Shown piece by piece: positions 1-5,337 of a stretch of 5,337 bases of DNA; positions within the stretch are counted from its first letter, which is position 1; every line of letters starts with the position of its first letter. The notes under the pieces are model-generated. The model did no database searches, was not told where the DNA came from, and worked only from the letters and a program-made list of their open reading frames with translations. The DNA comes from Pseudomonadota bacterium (GTDB lineage: Bacteria; Pseudomonadota; Alphaproteobacteria; Rhizobiales; Xanthobacteraceae), in contig JAEVZN010000562.1 in assembly GCA_023392205.1 (NCBI GenBank), forward strand, positions 1 to 5,337. The letters are read 5' to 3'. The position numbers were made by a program, and so were the translations under genes.

Positions 1-293
1 TCGTAGGTCGTCATGTGGTCGAGCAGCCGGAAATCCTGAAATACGATGCCGATCCGGCGCCGCAGGGCGGCCAGCCCATCGGCATTCAGGGTCGAGGTGT
101 CCTGCCCGAACAGCGTGATCAGGCCACGGGGCGGCCGCAGCGACAGAAACAGCAACTTGAGCAGCGAGGTCTTGCCCGCACCGGATGGCCCGGTCAGGAA
201 CTGGAAGGATTGCGGCTCGATGCGGAATGTGAGGTCGCGGAGGATTTCCTGCCCCATTCCGTAGCGCAACCCGACATTTTCAAACCGAACCAC
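1..293 (-). CDS. ftsE: Cell division ATP-binding protein FtsE (N-terminal part)
   Basis: ATPase subunit of the FtsEX ABC-type complex, which sits at the septum on the inner membrane and couples ATP hydrolysis to activation of periplasmic peptidoglycan hydrolases. Translating the minus strand from a GTG at 293 gives 97 codons that run off the left edge. The product begins MVRFENVGLRYG. It carries a perfect Walker A, GPSGAGKT, at residues 35-42 and the Q-loop VFQDFRLLDH around Gln86, which is typical of FtsE. The signature motif, Walker B and H-loop would lie outside the window. The GTG start is chosen because family similarity begins there, a GGGG ribosome-binding run sits 7 nt upstream, and no in-frame ATG lies near. 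ftsX would be expected downstream, beyond the left edge; this is inference. The gene is divergent from the zinc-ribbon gene. The assignment is secure, since generic ABC ATPases lack this Q-loop context. Confidence 0.95.
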   Translation of the reverse strand, partial: MVRFENVGLRYGMGQEILRDLTFRIEPQSFQFLTGPSGAGKTSLLKLLFLSLRPPRGLITLFGQDTSTLNADGLAALRRRIGIVFQDFRLLDHMTTY

Positions 294-300
294 GCCGTCA

Positions 301-307
301 CCCCGCC
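301..307 (-). promoter_or_regulatory. Ribosome binding site of ftsE
   Basis: On the minus strand GGCGGGG is followed by a 7-nt spacer (TGACGGC) and then GTG. The G-run is the only plausible Shine-Dalgarno element near the start, and it supports the GTG initiation codon over other in-frame codons. Match to the canonical AGGAGG is partial. Confidence 0.5.
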
Positions 308-387
308 CGCACCCGCCTGCCCTGCCTTAAGCCCGGCGCAGCGCACCCACCATAAGCCGCCACAGGACATGCCGGTATGGTTTCCGA

Positions 388-399
388 TCCGTTAACGGA
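388..399. promoter_or_regulatory. Perfect 12-bp palindrome, possible operator
   Basis: TCCGTTAACGGA is identical to its own reverse complement. It lies about 56 bp upstream of the zinc-ribbon gene ATG and about 95 bp from the ftsE start, a position suited to a dimeric regulator acting on one or both genes. It contains a TTAAC core resembling one half of the alphaproteobacterial CtrA box (TTAA-N7-TTAA), but no second half-site is found at the correct 7-nt spacing on either side. The symmetry is seen directly; a regulatory role is inference. Confidence 0.3.
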
Positions 400-449
400 C
401 GGCTGCTAGCGTCCTGACGCGAAAGCCGCAACAGCCCGCGAATCACCTC

Positions 450-1358
450 ATGCTCATTCTCTGCCCGAATTGTGGAACTTCGTACCAGCTTGGCCCCGAC
501 AGCCTGGGCGATGTCGGCCGGTCGGTCCGCTGCGCCAGTTGCAACAATGTCTGGTTCCAGGAGCCGTTCCGGACGACAGCCTTGCAGGATGCCGAGGCTG
601 ATGCGCCCGGTGCAGATGCCTGGCCGATCCGGCCGCTGGACGATGTCGTCGACATGGTCGCGCCGGACCCGGACATGACAGCACAGGACGATAGCCTGGA
701 AGACGCCAGCGGCTATCCCTACGAGCCCGCCGCCCATGCGTCGGATCCGGACACTTTCGGATCGGACGACACGACGCGCCAGGACGACGAGGTGATGTCC
801 GGCCCATCCCCATCCATCGTTCCGGACAGCGACTGGTTCAGGAACGACGATGCGGCCACGCCGCAGACGGCAGGCGCGCGACTGCAGGCCGCAGCCAGAC
901 GCCGCGCCACGGCGGCGCCCCCGATCGTCCCCGTCCTGATCTGCACCATGATCCTGGCTCTGGTCTGCATCGTTGCCGCCCGTCAGCAGATGGTGCGCAT
1001 CTTCCCGCAGACCGCTGCGCTCTATGCGCTGGCGGGCATGCCGGTCAATCTGCGCAATCTCGAATTCAGCAACGTCCGCACAATCCGCGACGTGCAGGAC
1101 GGCATCCCCGTATTGATGGTGGAAGGCGAGATCGTCGGCACCAGATCCACACTGACGGAAATCCCGCGGCTTCGTCTTGCCGTGCTCGATAAAAACGGCA
1201 AGGAAATCTACGCTTGGACCGCACGTCCCGAACGCAATCTGCTGCCACCCGGCCAAAGCCTGCCCTTCGTGTCGCGGCTGGGATCGCCGCCGGCGGATGC
1301 AGCCGGTGTCACGGTCAGGTTCTTCAACCGGTACGATGCACAAGCCGGACTCATGTGA
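450..1358 (+). CDS. MJ0042-type zinc-ribbon protein with one membrane segment and DUF3426-like C-terminus
   Basis: Function unknown; probably a single-pass inner-membrane protein with a cytoplasmic zinc ribbon. Residues 1-38 form the MJ0042-type zinc finger, with ligands Cys5, Cys8, Cys28 and Cys31 in the pattern CPNC...CASC followed by the typical VWF. Residues about 45-135 are an acidic, Pro/Ala-rich, probably disordered linker. A basic patch (RRRA, about 150-153) precedes one hydrophobic segment at about 158-177. The C-terminal part, about 190-295, resembles the DUF3426 beta-rich domain (VEGEIVG, then WTARPERNLLPPGQSLPF, then VRFFNRYD). The start at 450 is needed to include the first Cys pair, although no clear Shine-Dalgarno precedes it. 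The TGA stop lies 6 nt before the ATG of the receiver gene, suggesting an operon. Divergent placement from ftsE fits an envelope or division role, but that is inference. Confidence 0.85.
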   Translation: MLILCPNCGTSYQLGPDSLGDVGRSVRCASCNNVWFQEPFRTTALQDAEADAPGADAWPIRPLDDVVDMVAPDPDMTAQDDSLEDASGYPYEPAAHASDPDTFGSDDTTRQDDEVMSGPSPSIVPDSDWFRNDDAATPQTAGARLQAAARRRATAAPPIVPVLICTMILALVCIVAARQQMVRIFPQTAALYALAGMPVNLRNLEFSNVRTIRDVQDGIPVLMVEGEIVGTRSTLTEIPRLRLAVLDKNGKEIYAWTARPERNLLPPGQSLPFVSRLGSPPADAAGVTVRFFNRYDAQAGLM

Positions 1359-1360
1359 GG
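1357..1360 (+). promoter_or_regulatory. Ribosome binding site of the receiver gene
   Basis: GAGG lies 4 nt before the ATG at 1365 and overlaps the stop codon of the zinc-ribbon gene (TGA, 1356-1358). The arrangement suggests translational coupling. It also shows that the original start lies upstream of the TAA, not at the TTG after it. Confidence 0.5.
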
Positions 1361-1364
1361 CATC

Positions 1365-1742
1365 ATGGCGAGAATATTGCTGGCGGAAGACGAGGATTCG
1401 CTGCGTTAATTGGTGGCGCGGGCGCTCGTGCTCGATGGACATGAAGTGGTGCAGAATTGCGATGGCGCAGCGGCACTGGAATCGCTGTCACGCGACGAAG
1501 GCCGCTACGACCTGTTGCTGACCGATATCCGCATGCCGATGATGGATGGCATCGCGCTGGCGCTCGCCGCCAACCGGGATTATCCGGCGCTGCCGATCCT
1601 GCTGATGACCGGTTATGCCGATCAGCGCGAAAGAGCTTCGGGCCTGGAATTGCTGATCCACGACGTGATCACCAAGCCGTTCACACTCAGCACCATCTGC
1701 GGTGCGGTGCGCGACGCGCTGTCCGCCCGCAAGATGCATTGA
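1365..1742 (+). pseudogene. CpdR-like single-domain response regulator interrupted by an in-frame TAA at codon 15
   Basis: Stand-alone receiver of the CpdR-like type; CpdR proper controls polar ClpXP proteolysis in alphaproteobacteria. The frame opens with ATG at 1365, preceded by GAGG at 1357-1360, and reads MARILLAEDEDSLR, then TAA (1407-1409), then LVARALVLDGHE through to a normal stop at 1740-1742. Read through, it gives 126 codons including the TAA and stop, a normal length for the family. All receiver landmarks are kept: acidic pair Glu8/Asp9, phospho-acceptor Asp54 in LLLTDIRMP, Thr82 in LMTGYAD, and Lys104 in TKPF. A TTG (1410) or GTG (1413) could restart translation directly after the stop, but the product would lack strand beta-1 and the Mg-binding acidic residues, so it should not be phosphorylated. 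The good conservation downstream implies a recent mutation (CAA to TAA is one base change) or a sequence error. It is probably co-transcribed with the zinc-ribbon gene. Confidence 0.85.
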
Positions 1743-1745
1743 TCT

Positions 1746-1778
1746 TTCCGCCCTATTGAGCCTTCCGCCCTATTGAGC
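1746..1778. repeat. Tandem duplication, 17-bp period, two copies
   Basis: The 16-mer TTCCGCCCTATTGAGC occurs at 1746-1761 and again at 1763-1778, identical in both copies with one base between. It sits immediately after the receiver stop codon, in the 77-bp gap between convergent genes. A slipped-strand duplication in non-coding DNA is the simplest explanation. No hairpin with a T-run that would act as a rho-independent terminator is visible in this gap for either gene. Confidence 0.85.
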
Positions 1779-1819
1779 GATCTGCCCTGCGAGGCATCTG
1801 CCTGGCTGGACGAGCGCCG

Positions 1820-4516
1820 TCAGAAACCTTTCAGCAGACGCTCGATATATTCAAGTTCGAGCTGCGGACGCATCGGATCGGCAAAGCGGCGGCGCAATTC
1901 GTCGAGGATGCGGCGCGCACGCTGCACATCGATCTCGCCCGGCACCTTGACCGTGGAATCATCGTTGTAGTCGCGCCCGCGCAAGGGGCGGCCGAGCGGA
2001 TCGGTTTCCTGCTGCGCCCGTGACGGACCGGTCCGGCCGGGTTGACCCGGCCCCGGTCCCATTCCGGGCTGCTGCTGCATCGCCTGCGCCATGCCCTGCG
2101 CGCCGCGCCGCAAGGCCTCCAGCGCACGGCCTTGCGATCCGACGGCACCGTCGGAATTCCCGTCGCCGAGCTGGCCTTCCGCATCGCCCATGGCCTCGCC
2201 GGCTTCGCCGAGCTGGCCCATGCCATTCTCGCCCTGCTCGCCGTCCTGGCCCATGCCGCGCTGGCGCAATTGCTCCAGCAGCTTCTGCAATTGCTCGCGC
2301 AGCGCCTGCTGGTTCTGGCGCAATTCGCCCATGTCTTGCTGGCCCTGCTGGCCGCGCTGACCCTGCTGGCCGCGCTGGCGGTCGCGGCGCTGATCCTGAC
2401 CCTGCCGGAAGGTGCGGTCGCGCAATTGCTGCTGCTCGCGGATCATGTTGCCCAGTTCGTCAAGCGCCGACATCATGTCGTCGCCGTCCTGTCCGTCCTG
2501 CTGGCCCGGCCGCGCGGTCTGCAGATTGTCGAGCATCTGCTGCAATTCCTGCAGCAATTTCTGCGCGGCGTCGCGCGCGCCCGACTGCGCCAATTGCTCC
2601 ATCCGGTCGATCATGCTCTTGAGATCCTGCGAGCGCAGATTGCGCGCATTCGGATCCATCGGCCGCGCCATTTGCGGATTCTTGCGCATCTCCTCGGCCA
2701 AAGCCTGGAGGAATTTGTCGAGTGCGGCGCGCAGCTGATCGGTCAGCTTCTTGATCTCTTCGTCGCTTGCGCCGCGTTCGAGCGCTTCGCGCAGAGCTTC
2801 CTGCGCCGCGCGCAGATCCCTTTCCGCCTCCGACATGTTGCCGTCCTCAAGACGGACCGCCATGTCCCACAGCCGCGCCACCACATCGCGCAGCGAATCG
2901 TCGGATTTGGCGCGGCTGAGCTGCCAATAGATCGAGCGCAGACCCAGATAGACCGGGGGTTCGATCTTGAACACTTCCGGCGCGATCGCCAGCGCATCGA
3001 GAGCGGTGACCACGCGCGGCTTGGCTTGCGCATCCAGCGCCAGAATCCGGCGCTGCTCGATCAGCGCGCGCGCCATAGGATTGGAGAAGGGACGCTCCGG
3101 CAACCGCATGGCATAAGGTTCGGAATGGCCTTCATTGCCGGCCTCATCCGTGGCGCGCAGCGTCAGCAGGACATCGGCGCCCGCCCAGGGATGATCGGAC
3201 AGATCGCGCAATGTCTGACCGGTGCCGGCACGGGTGCGCGCCTGCGGCAGCAGCAGCGGCATGTCGGGCGCCGTGAAGAGCGGACGGGCGGGCTTTGCGC
3301 CCGGCTCCGGCCGCGTCTCCTGATCGGGCCTGAGCGAGAACAGGGCGCGCGCGGCGGCGACGCCGTAATCGTCCTCAAGCCGGTAATCCAGCATCAGCGA
3401 ACCGCGCAATTGCGGCTCCGGCTCCTTGGTCAGCGCGATGGTCGGCGGCAGATCGGGAATGGCGGTGAAGGCCCAGGTCACGCTGTCGCCGAAACCGCGC
3501 AGGGTCACGTCGCCCTGTTCGCGAATCACATAGCGGCGCTCGAGGGTGCCGGCACCGGCGGCGGATTCGCTCAGACCCGCCGGCGTGGCCGCGGGCCTGG
3601 CCGTATCGCTATCGGCTTTCTTGGCGCCGCCATCGGCATCGGCCTGCGCTGCGTCCTGCTCTTTTTCCTCCGCGGCGATCCCACCGCGCACCGCAAGGTC
3701 GAGGCTCGATGCGCCGCTGGCGCGGACGACGAGGATCGAGCCGGCCGGAACCGAGATCGGCGCCGACGCCTGCCGGTTGCTGTCGCCTGGACGCACACCG
3801 GTCAGGATGACCGGCGGGCGGCCGGTATATTGCGGCGGCGTCACCCAGGCATCCACGCGGTAATTGGCGGGCGCCACGACGCCCTGCCAGTCGAAGGCCG
3901 CCGCGACGCGTCCCTGACGATCGGCACCGGCAGCAAAGAATGTGGCAACGAAAAGTACGGCAACCAGCGCCCGGATCGCCACCGGATCGCGCAGCGCCAG
4001 CCGAGGCGAGGGCCAGCCGGCGCGCAGCTTGCGGGCCGCGGCGAGTGTCCGTTGCACATGCGCGCGCCACAGCGCCTCGGTCATGGCGTCGCCGGGATGG
4101 CCGGCCATGCGGTCGGTCATTGCGGTCGCCGGACGATGGATAATGCCGCTGGAGCGGTCGAGCCGTTGCAGGCCGTCGGTCAGGGTCGGCTTGCGGACGA
4201 AGACCAAGGGGCCAAGCGCGGCCAGTCCTGCCAGCGCGAACAGAACAAGACCGGCGGCGCGCGCCAGAGGTGGCAGAAACAACCACAGACCAAGCCAGGA
4301 CACGACCAGAAACAGGCCGAAAATCGTCAGAAAAGCCGCCAATGGTGGCCAGATCTGCTCCCAGAGAATGCCAAGCCGCGCCCGCTCGATCCCGCGCAAC
4401 AACAGGCGATCCGCCTCGCGGCGCGCGGAATTCACATCGTTTTCAAGGTCTTGCGGCTGCGGCGCATCGGGGCGGGGCGTGTCGTTCAAACCCGGATCCT
4501 CATGAGAATCTGCCAT
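1820..4516 (-). CDS. TIGR02302 / DUF4175 family membrane protein with Gln/Gly-rich C-terminal region
   Basis: Large alphaproteobacterial protein of unknown function, 898 residues, near the usual family length. A polar N-terminus (1-55) is followed by two hydrophobic segments at about 57-80 and 86-107. A cytoplasm-like stretch comes next (LQRLDR...IIHRPATAMTDRM). A third hydrophobic segment spans about 178-197. Residues about 200-470 look extracytoplasmic and beta-rich, with VDAWVTPPQYTGRPPV and the Ig-like phrase LRATDEAGNEGHS; an Ala/Asp/Lys-rich insert occupies about 281-323. Residues 475-690 are charged and helical, probably coiled coil. Residues about 690-830 are Gln/Gly/Arg/Met-rich low complexity. 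A conserved-looking tail (DYNDDSTVKVPGEIDVQRARRILDELRRR) ends the protein. Start: ATG at 4516, with only a weak GGGAA next to it. It follows lysA in the same direction after 125 bp. The family call is firm; any role in envelope biology is guilt by association. Confidence 0.9.
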   Translation of the reverse strand: MADSHEDPGLNDTPRPDAPQPQDLENDVNSARREADRLLLRGIERARLGILWEQIWPPLAAFLTIFGLFLVVSWLGLWLFLPPLARAAGLVLFALAGLAALGPLVFVRKPTLTDGLQRLDRSSGIIHRPATAMTDRMAGHPGDAMTEALWRAHVQRTLAAARKLRAGWPSPRLALRDPVAIRALVAVLFVATFFAAGADRQGRVAAAFDWQGVVAPANYRVDAWVTPPQYTGRPPVILTGVRPGDSNRQASAPISVPAGSILVVRASGASSLDLAVRGGIAAEEKEQDAAQADADGGAKKADSDTARPAATPAGLSESAAGAGTLERRYVIREQGDVTLRGFGDSVTWAFTAIPDLPPTIALTKEPEPQLRGSLMLDYRLEDDYGVAAARALFSLRPDQETRPEPGAKPARPLFTAPDMPLLLPQARTRAGTGQTLRDLSDHPWAGADVLLTLRATDEAGNEGHSEPYAMRLPERPFSNPMARALIEQRRILALDAQAKPRVVTALDALAIAPEVFKIEPPVYLGLRSIYWQLSRAKSDDSLRDVVARLWDMAVRLEDGNMSEAERDLRAAQEALREALERGASDEEIKKLTDQLRAALDKFLQALAEEMRKNPQMARPMDPNARNLRSQDLKSMIDRMEQLAQSGARDAAQKLLQELQQMLDNLQTARPGQQDGQDGDDMMSALDELGNMIREQQQLRDRTFRQGQDQRRDRQRGQQGQRGQQGQQDMGELRQNQQALREQLQKLLEQLRQRGMGQDGEQGENGMGQLGEAGEAMGDAEGQLGDGNSDGAVGSQGRALEALRRGAQGMAQAMQQQPGMGPGPGQPGRTGPSRAQQETDPLGRPLRGRDYNDDSTVKVPGEIDVQRARRILDELRRRFADPMRPQLELEYIERLLKGF
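2027..2449 (-). repeat. Low-complexity Gln/Gly-rich coding region in the TIGR02302 gene
   Basis: Encodes about residues 690-830, dominated by Gln, Gly, Arg and Met. The clearest short repeat is the QRGQQG unit at residues 715-727, seen in DNA as a 17-bp direct repeat (plus-strand CCCTGCTGGCCGCGCTG at 2343-2359 and 2361-2377; period 18 bp, six codons). The repeat stays in frame, so its length can vary without breaking the gene. Low complexity here is a named property of the family. Confidence 0.75.
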
Positions 4517-4641
4517 TTCCCAAGCTTAACAACCCCCCGCAACCACACATAGTCACGAAACATGGAGCAAATAAGCTCGAAGCCTCAGTCAGGCCGTCGG
4601 TCAGTTTGAAGCAAGGAGCAGGCCATTAGCGGCCCCCGCCG
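4517..4641. other. Intergenic region between lysA and the TIGR02302 gene
   Basis: 125 bp between two co-directional minus-strand genes. It begins with a hairpin overlapping the lysA stop (listed separately). It then has a more AT-rich stretch around 4540-4580 that could hold a promoter, though no clear -35/-10 pair is seen. The G-run at about 4533-4538 (minus strand GGGGGG) is too far from the ATG to serve as its ribosome-binding site. The two genes may share a transcript or the second may have its own promoter; the sequence does not decide. Confidence 0.4.
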
Positions 4642-4644
4642 CTA
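4627..4644 (-). terminator. Hairpin overlapping the lysA stop codon, without T-run
   Basis: On the minus strand TAGCGGC-GGGG-GCCGCTA forms a perfect 7-bp stem with a 4-nt loop; its first three bases are the lysA TAG stop. The bases that follow (ATGGCCTGCTCC) contain no T-run, so it is not a classical intrinsic terminator. It could stabilise the 3' end of the lysA message or weaken read-through into the next gene. The structure is seen directly; the role is inference. Confidence 0.35.
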
Positions 4645-5337
4645 CAGCCACGGCGCCTTGCGATCGAGTGCGATCAACGCATCCACGTCGAGGCGCGGGC
4701 GCACCAGCGACCATTCCTCGTCCTTCACCAGCACTTCGGGCACCAGCGCGCGGGTATTGTAGGTTCCCGCCTGCACGGCGCCATAGGCCCCAGCGGTCAT
4801 GACGGCGAGCAGATCGCCCGGCACAGGCTCCGGCAGGTCGCGATTGAGCGCCAGATAATCGCCCGTCTCGCAGACCGGACCGACCACGTCCGCCCGGATC
4901 CAGGAGCCACCGGGCTGCGGCTGCCGCACCGGCACGACATCGTGATGCGCTTCGTAGAGCGTTGGACGGATCAGATCGTTCATCGCAGCATCGACAATCA
5001 CGAAGGTCTTGGCCTCGCCGCGCTTCACGTAGAGCACCTGCGTTACCAGAATTCCGGCATTGCCGACGATCAAACGTCCGGGCTCGAAAATGAGCTTGCA
5101 GCCGAGATCGCGCGTCGCCTGCTTGACCACAGCGGCATAGGCCGCGGGATCGGGAGGAATTTCCTTGCCCTCGCGATAGGGAATGCCAAGTCCGCCGCCG
5201 AGATCGACATGCGAGATCGTGTGACCATCCGCGCGCAGCATGTGCACGAAATCCGACAGAAGCGCGAAGGCATCGGCAAAGGGCGACAATTCGGTGATCT
5301 GGCTGCCGATATGCATGTCGACGCCATGCACGCGCAC
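4642..5337 (-). CDS. lysA: Diaminopimelate decarboxylase LysA (C-terminal part)
   Basis: PLP enzyme, fold type III (alanine racemase-like), catalysing meso-diaminopimelate to L-lysine plus CO2, the last step of lysine synthesis, in the cytosol. The visible 231 codons are a little over half of a protein usually about 420 residues long; the N-terminus, including the PLP-binding lysine, lies past the right edge. The GTG at 5337 is an internal Val codon, not a start. Landmarks, numbered from the first visible residue: HIGSQ (9-13), the phosphate-binding GGGLGIPY (47-54), EPGR (85-88), VDAAMNDLIRPTLY (115-128), the active-site CETGD (156-160, Cys reaching the partner subunit in the dimer) and AGAYG (172-176). 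All key residues are intact. Arginine and ornithine decarboxylases of the same fold are less likely, given GPVCETGD and the short C-terminus. Confidence 0.97.
   Translation of the reverse strand: MRVHGVDMHIGSQITELSPFADAFALLSDFVHMLRADGHTISHVDLGGGLGIPYREGKEIPPDPAAYAAVVKQATRDLGCKLIFEPGRLIVGNAGILVTQVLYVKRGEAKTFVIVDAAMNDLIRPTLYEAHHDVVPVRQPQPGGSWIRADVVGPVCETGDYLALNRDLPEPVPGDLLAVMTAGAYGAVQAGTYNTRALVPEVLVKDEEWSLVRPRLDVDALIALDRKAPWL

Larger units (their letters stand above)
294..449. promoter_or_regulatory. Divergent intergenic region between ftsE and the zinc-ribbon gene
   Basis: These 156 bases separate two divergently transcribed genes and so should hold promoters for both. The half next to ftsE is C-rich on the plus strand. 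The middle (about 370-400) is more AT-rich. I cannot pick out a convincing -35/-10 pair on either strand. The clearest signal is a perfect 12-bp palindrome at 388-399, listed separately. The 20 bases before the plus-strand ATG lack a purine-rich Shine-Dalgarno sequence. Confidence 0.5.

Noticed and set aside
15..395. A 126-codon plus-strand open frame
   Set aside because: It is antisense to ftsE, whose Walker A and Q-loop are unmistakable on the minus strand; the product has no recognisable feature.
327..1442. A 371-codon open frame on the minus strand
   Set aside because: It is antisense to the zinc-ribbon gene and spans its promoter region and the start of the receiver gene. The plus strand has clear Cys motifs and a TM segment, so this is a shadow.
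1410..1742. Treating the 110-codon frame from TTG as an independent complete gene
   Set aside because: The sequence just upstream, in the same frame, encodes the canonical receiver start MARILLAEDED with its own ribosome-binding site, so this is the remainder of an interrupted gene.
1743..1819. A bidirectional terminator between the convergent genes
   Set aside because: Only short imperfect stems (such as AGGC-ATCT-GCCT) are present, with no T-run on either side.
2336..2405. Regularly spaced short repeats suggestive of a CRISPR or minisatellite
   Set aside because: The 18-bp period is six codons of a Gln/Gly-rich protein in frame; there are no unique spacers, so it is coding low complexity.
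2042..4552. An 836-codon open frame on the plus strand
   Set aside because: It lies entirely antisense to the TIGR02302 gene. The minus-strand protein has family features and a coherent domain order; the plus-strand product is Leu/Arg/Ala-rich without recognisable domains, as expected when a GC-rich gene leaves its antisense frame free of stops.
4169..4604. Shared 15-mer CAGGCCGTCGGTCAG at 4169-4183 and 4590-4604
   Set aside because: One copy is within coding sequence and the other intergenic, with no extended similarity or symmetry around them. A chance match in GC-rich DNA is adequate.

Overview
This is a GC-rich, densely coded window. Its gene content points to an alphaproteobacterium, most likely Hyphomicrobiales (Rhizobiales). 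The grounds are an FtsE of alphaproteobacterial type, a TIGR02302/DUF4175 membrane protein (a family I know essentially from Alphaproteobacteria), a CpdR-like single-domain receiver and an MJ0042-type zinc-ribbon membrane protein, all beside lysA. I recall this neighbourhood as chromosomal and syntenic in that order. I see no mobile element, phage gene, tRNA, rRNA or CRISPR.

Layout, left to right: (1) the N-terminal 97 codons of ftsE on the minus strand, running off the left edge; (2) a divergent intergenic region of about 155 bp with a perfect 12-bp palindrome; (3) on the plus strand, a 302-residue zinc-ribbon/single-TM protein, followed after 6 nt by a CpdR-like receiver gene; (4) a short convergent gap of 77 bp holding a 17-bp-period tandem duplication; (5) on the minus strand, a large 898-residue TIGR02302 membrane protein with a Gln/Gly-rich tail; (6) a 125-bp gap, then the C-terminal 231 codons of lysA on the minus strand, running off the right edge. 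lysA is transcribed toward the TIGR02302 gene.

Four intact or partial genes plus one broken one fill the window. The common theme is the cell envelope: FtsEX activates peptidoglycan hydrolysis at the division site, LysA consumes meso-diaminopimelate (the peptidoglycan cross-linking amino acid), and the two unassigned proteins are membrane-anchored. The receiver would be the regulatory member.

The observation most worth checking is that the receiver gene has an in-frame TAA at codon 15. Its reading frame is otherwise fully conserved up to its normal C-terminus, including the phospho-acceptor Asp, the switch Thr and the Lys. This looks like a single recent point mutation (for example CAA to TAA) or a sequence error. 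I did not find a convincing new multi-gene system; the rest looks like ordinary core chromosome.
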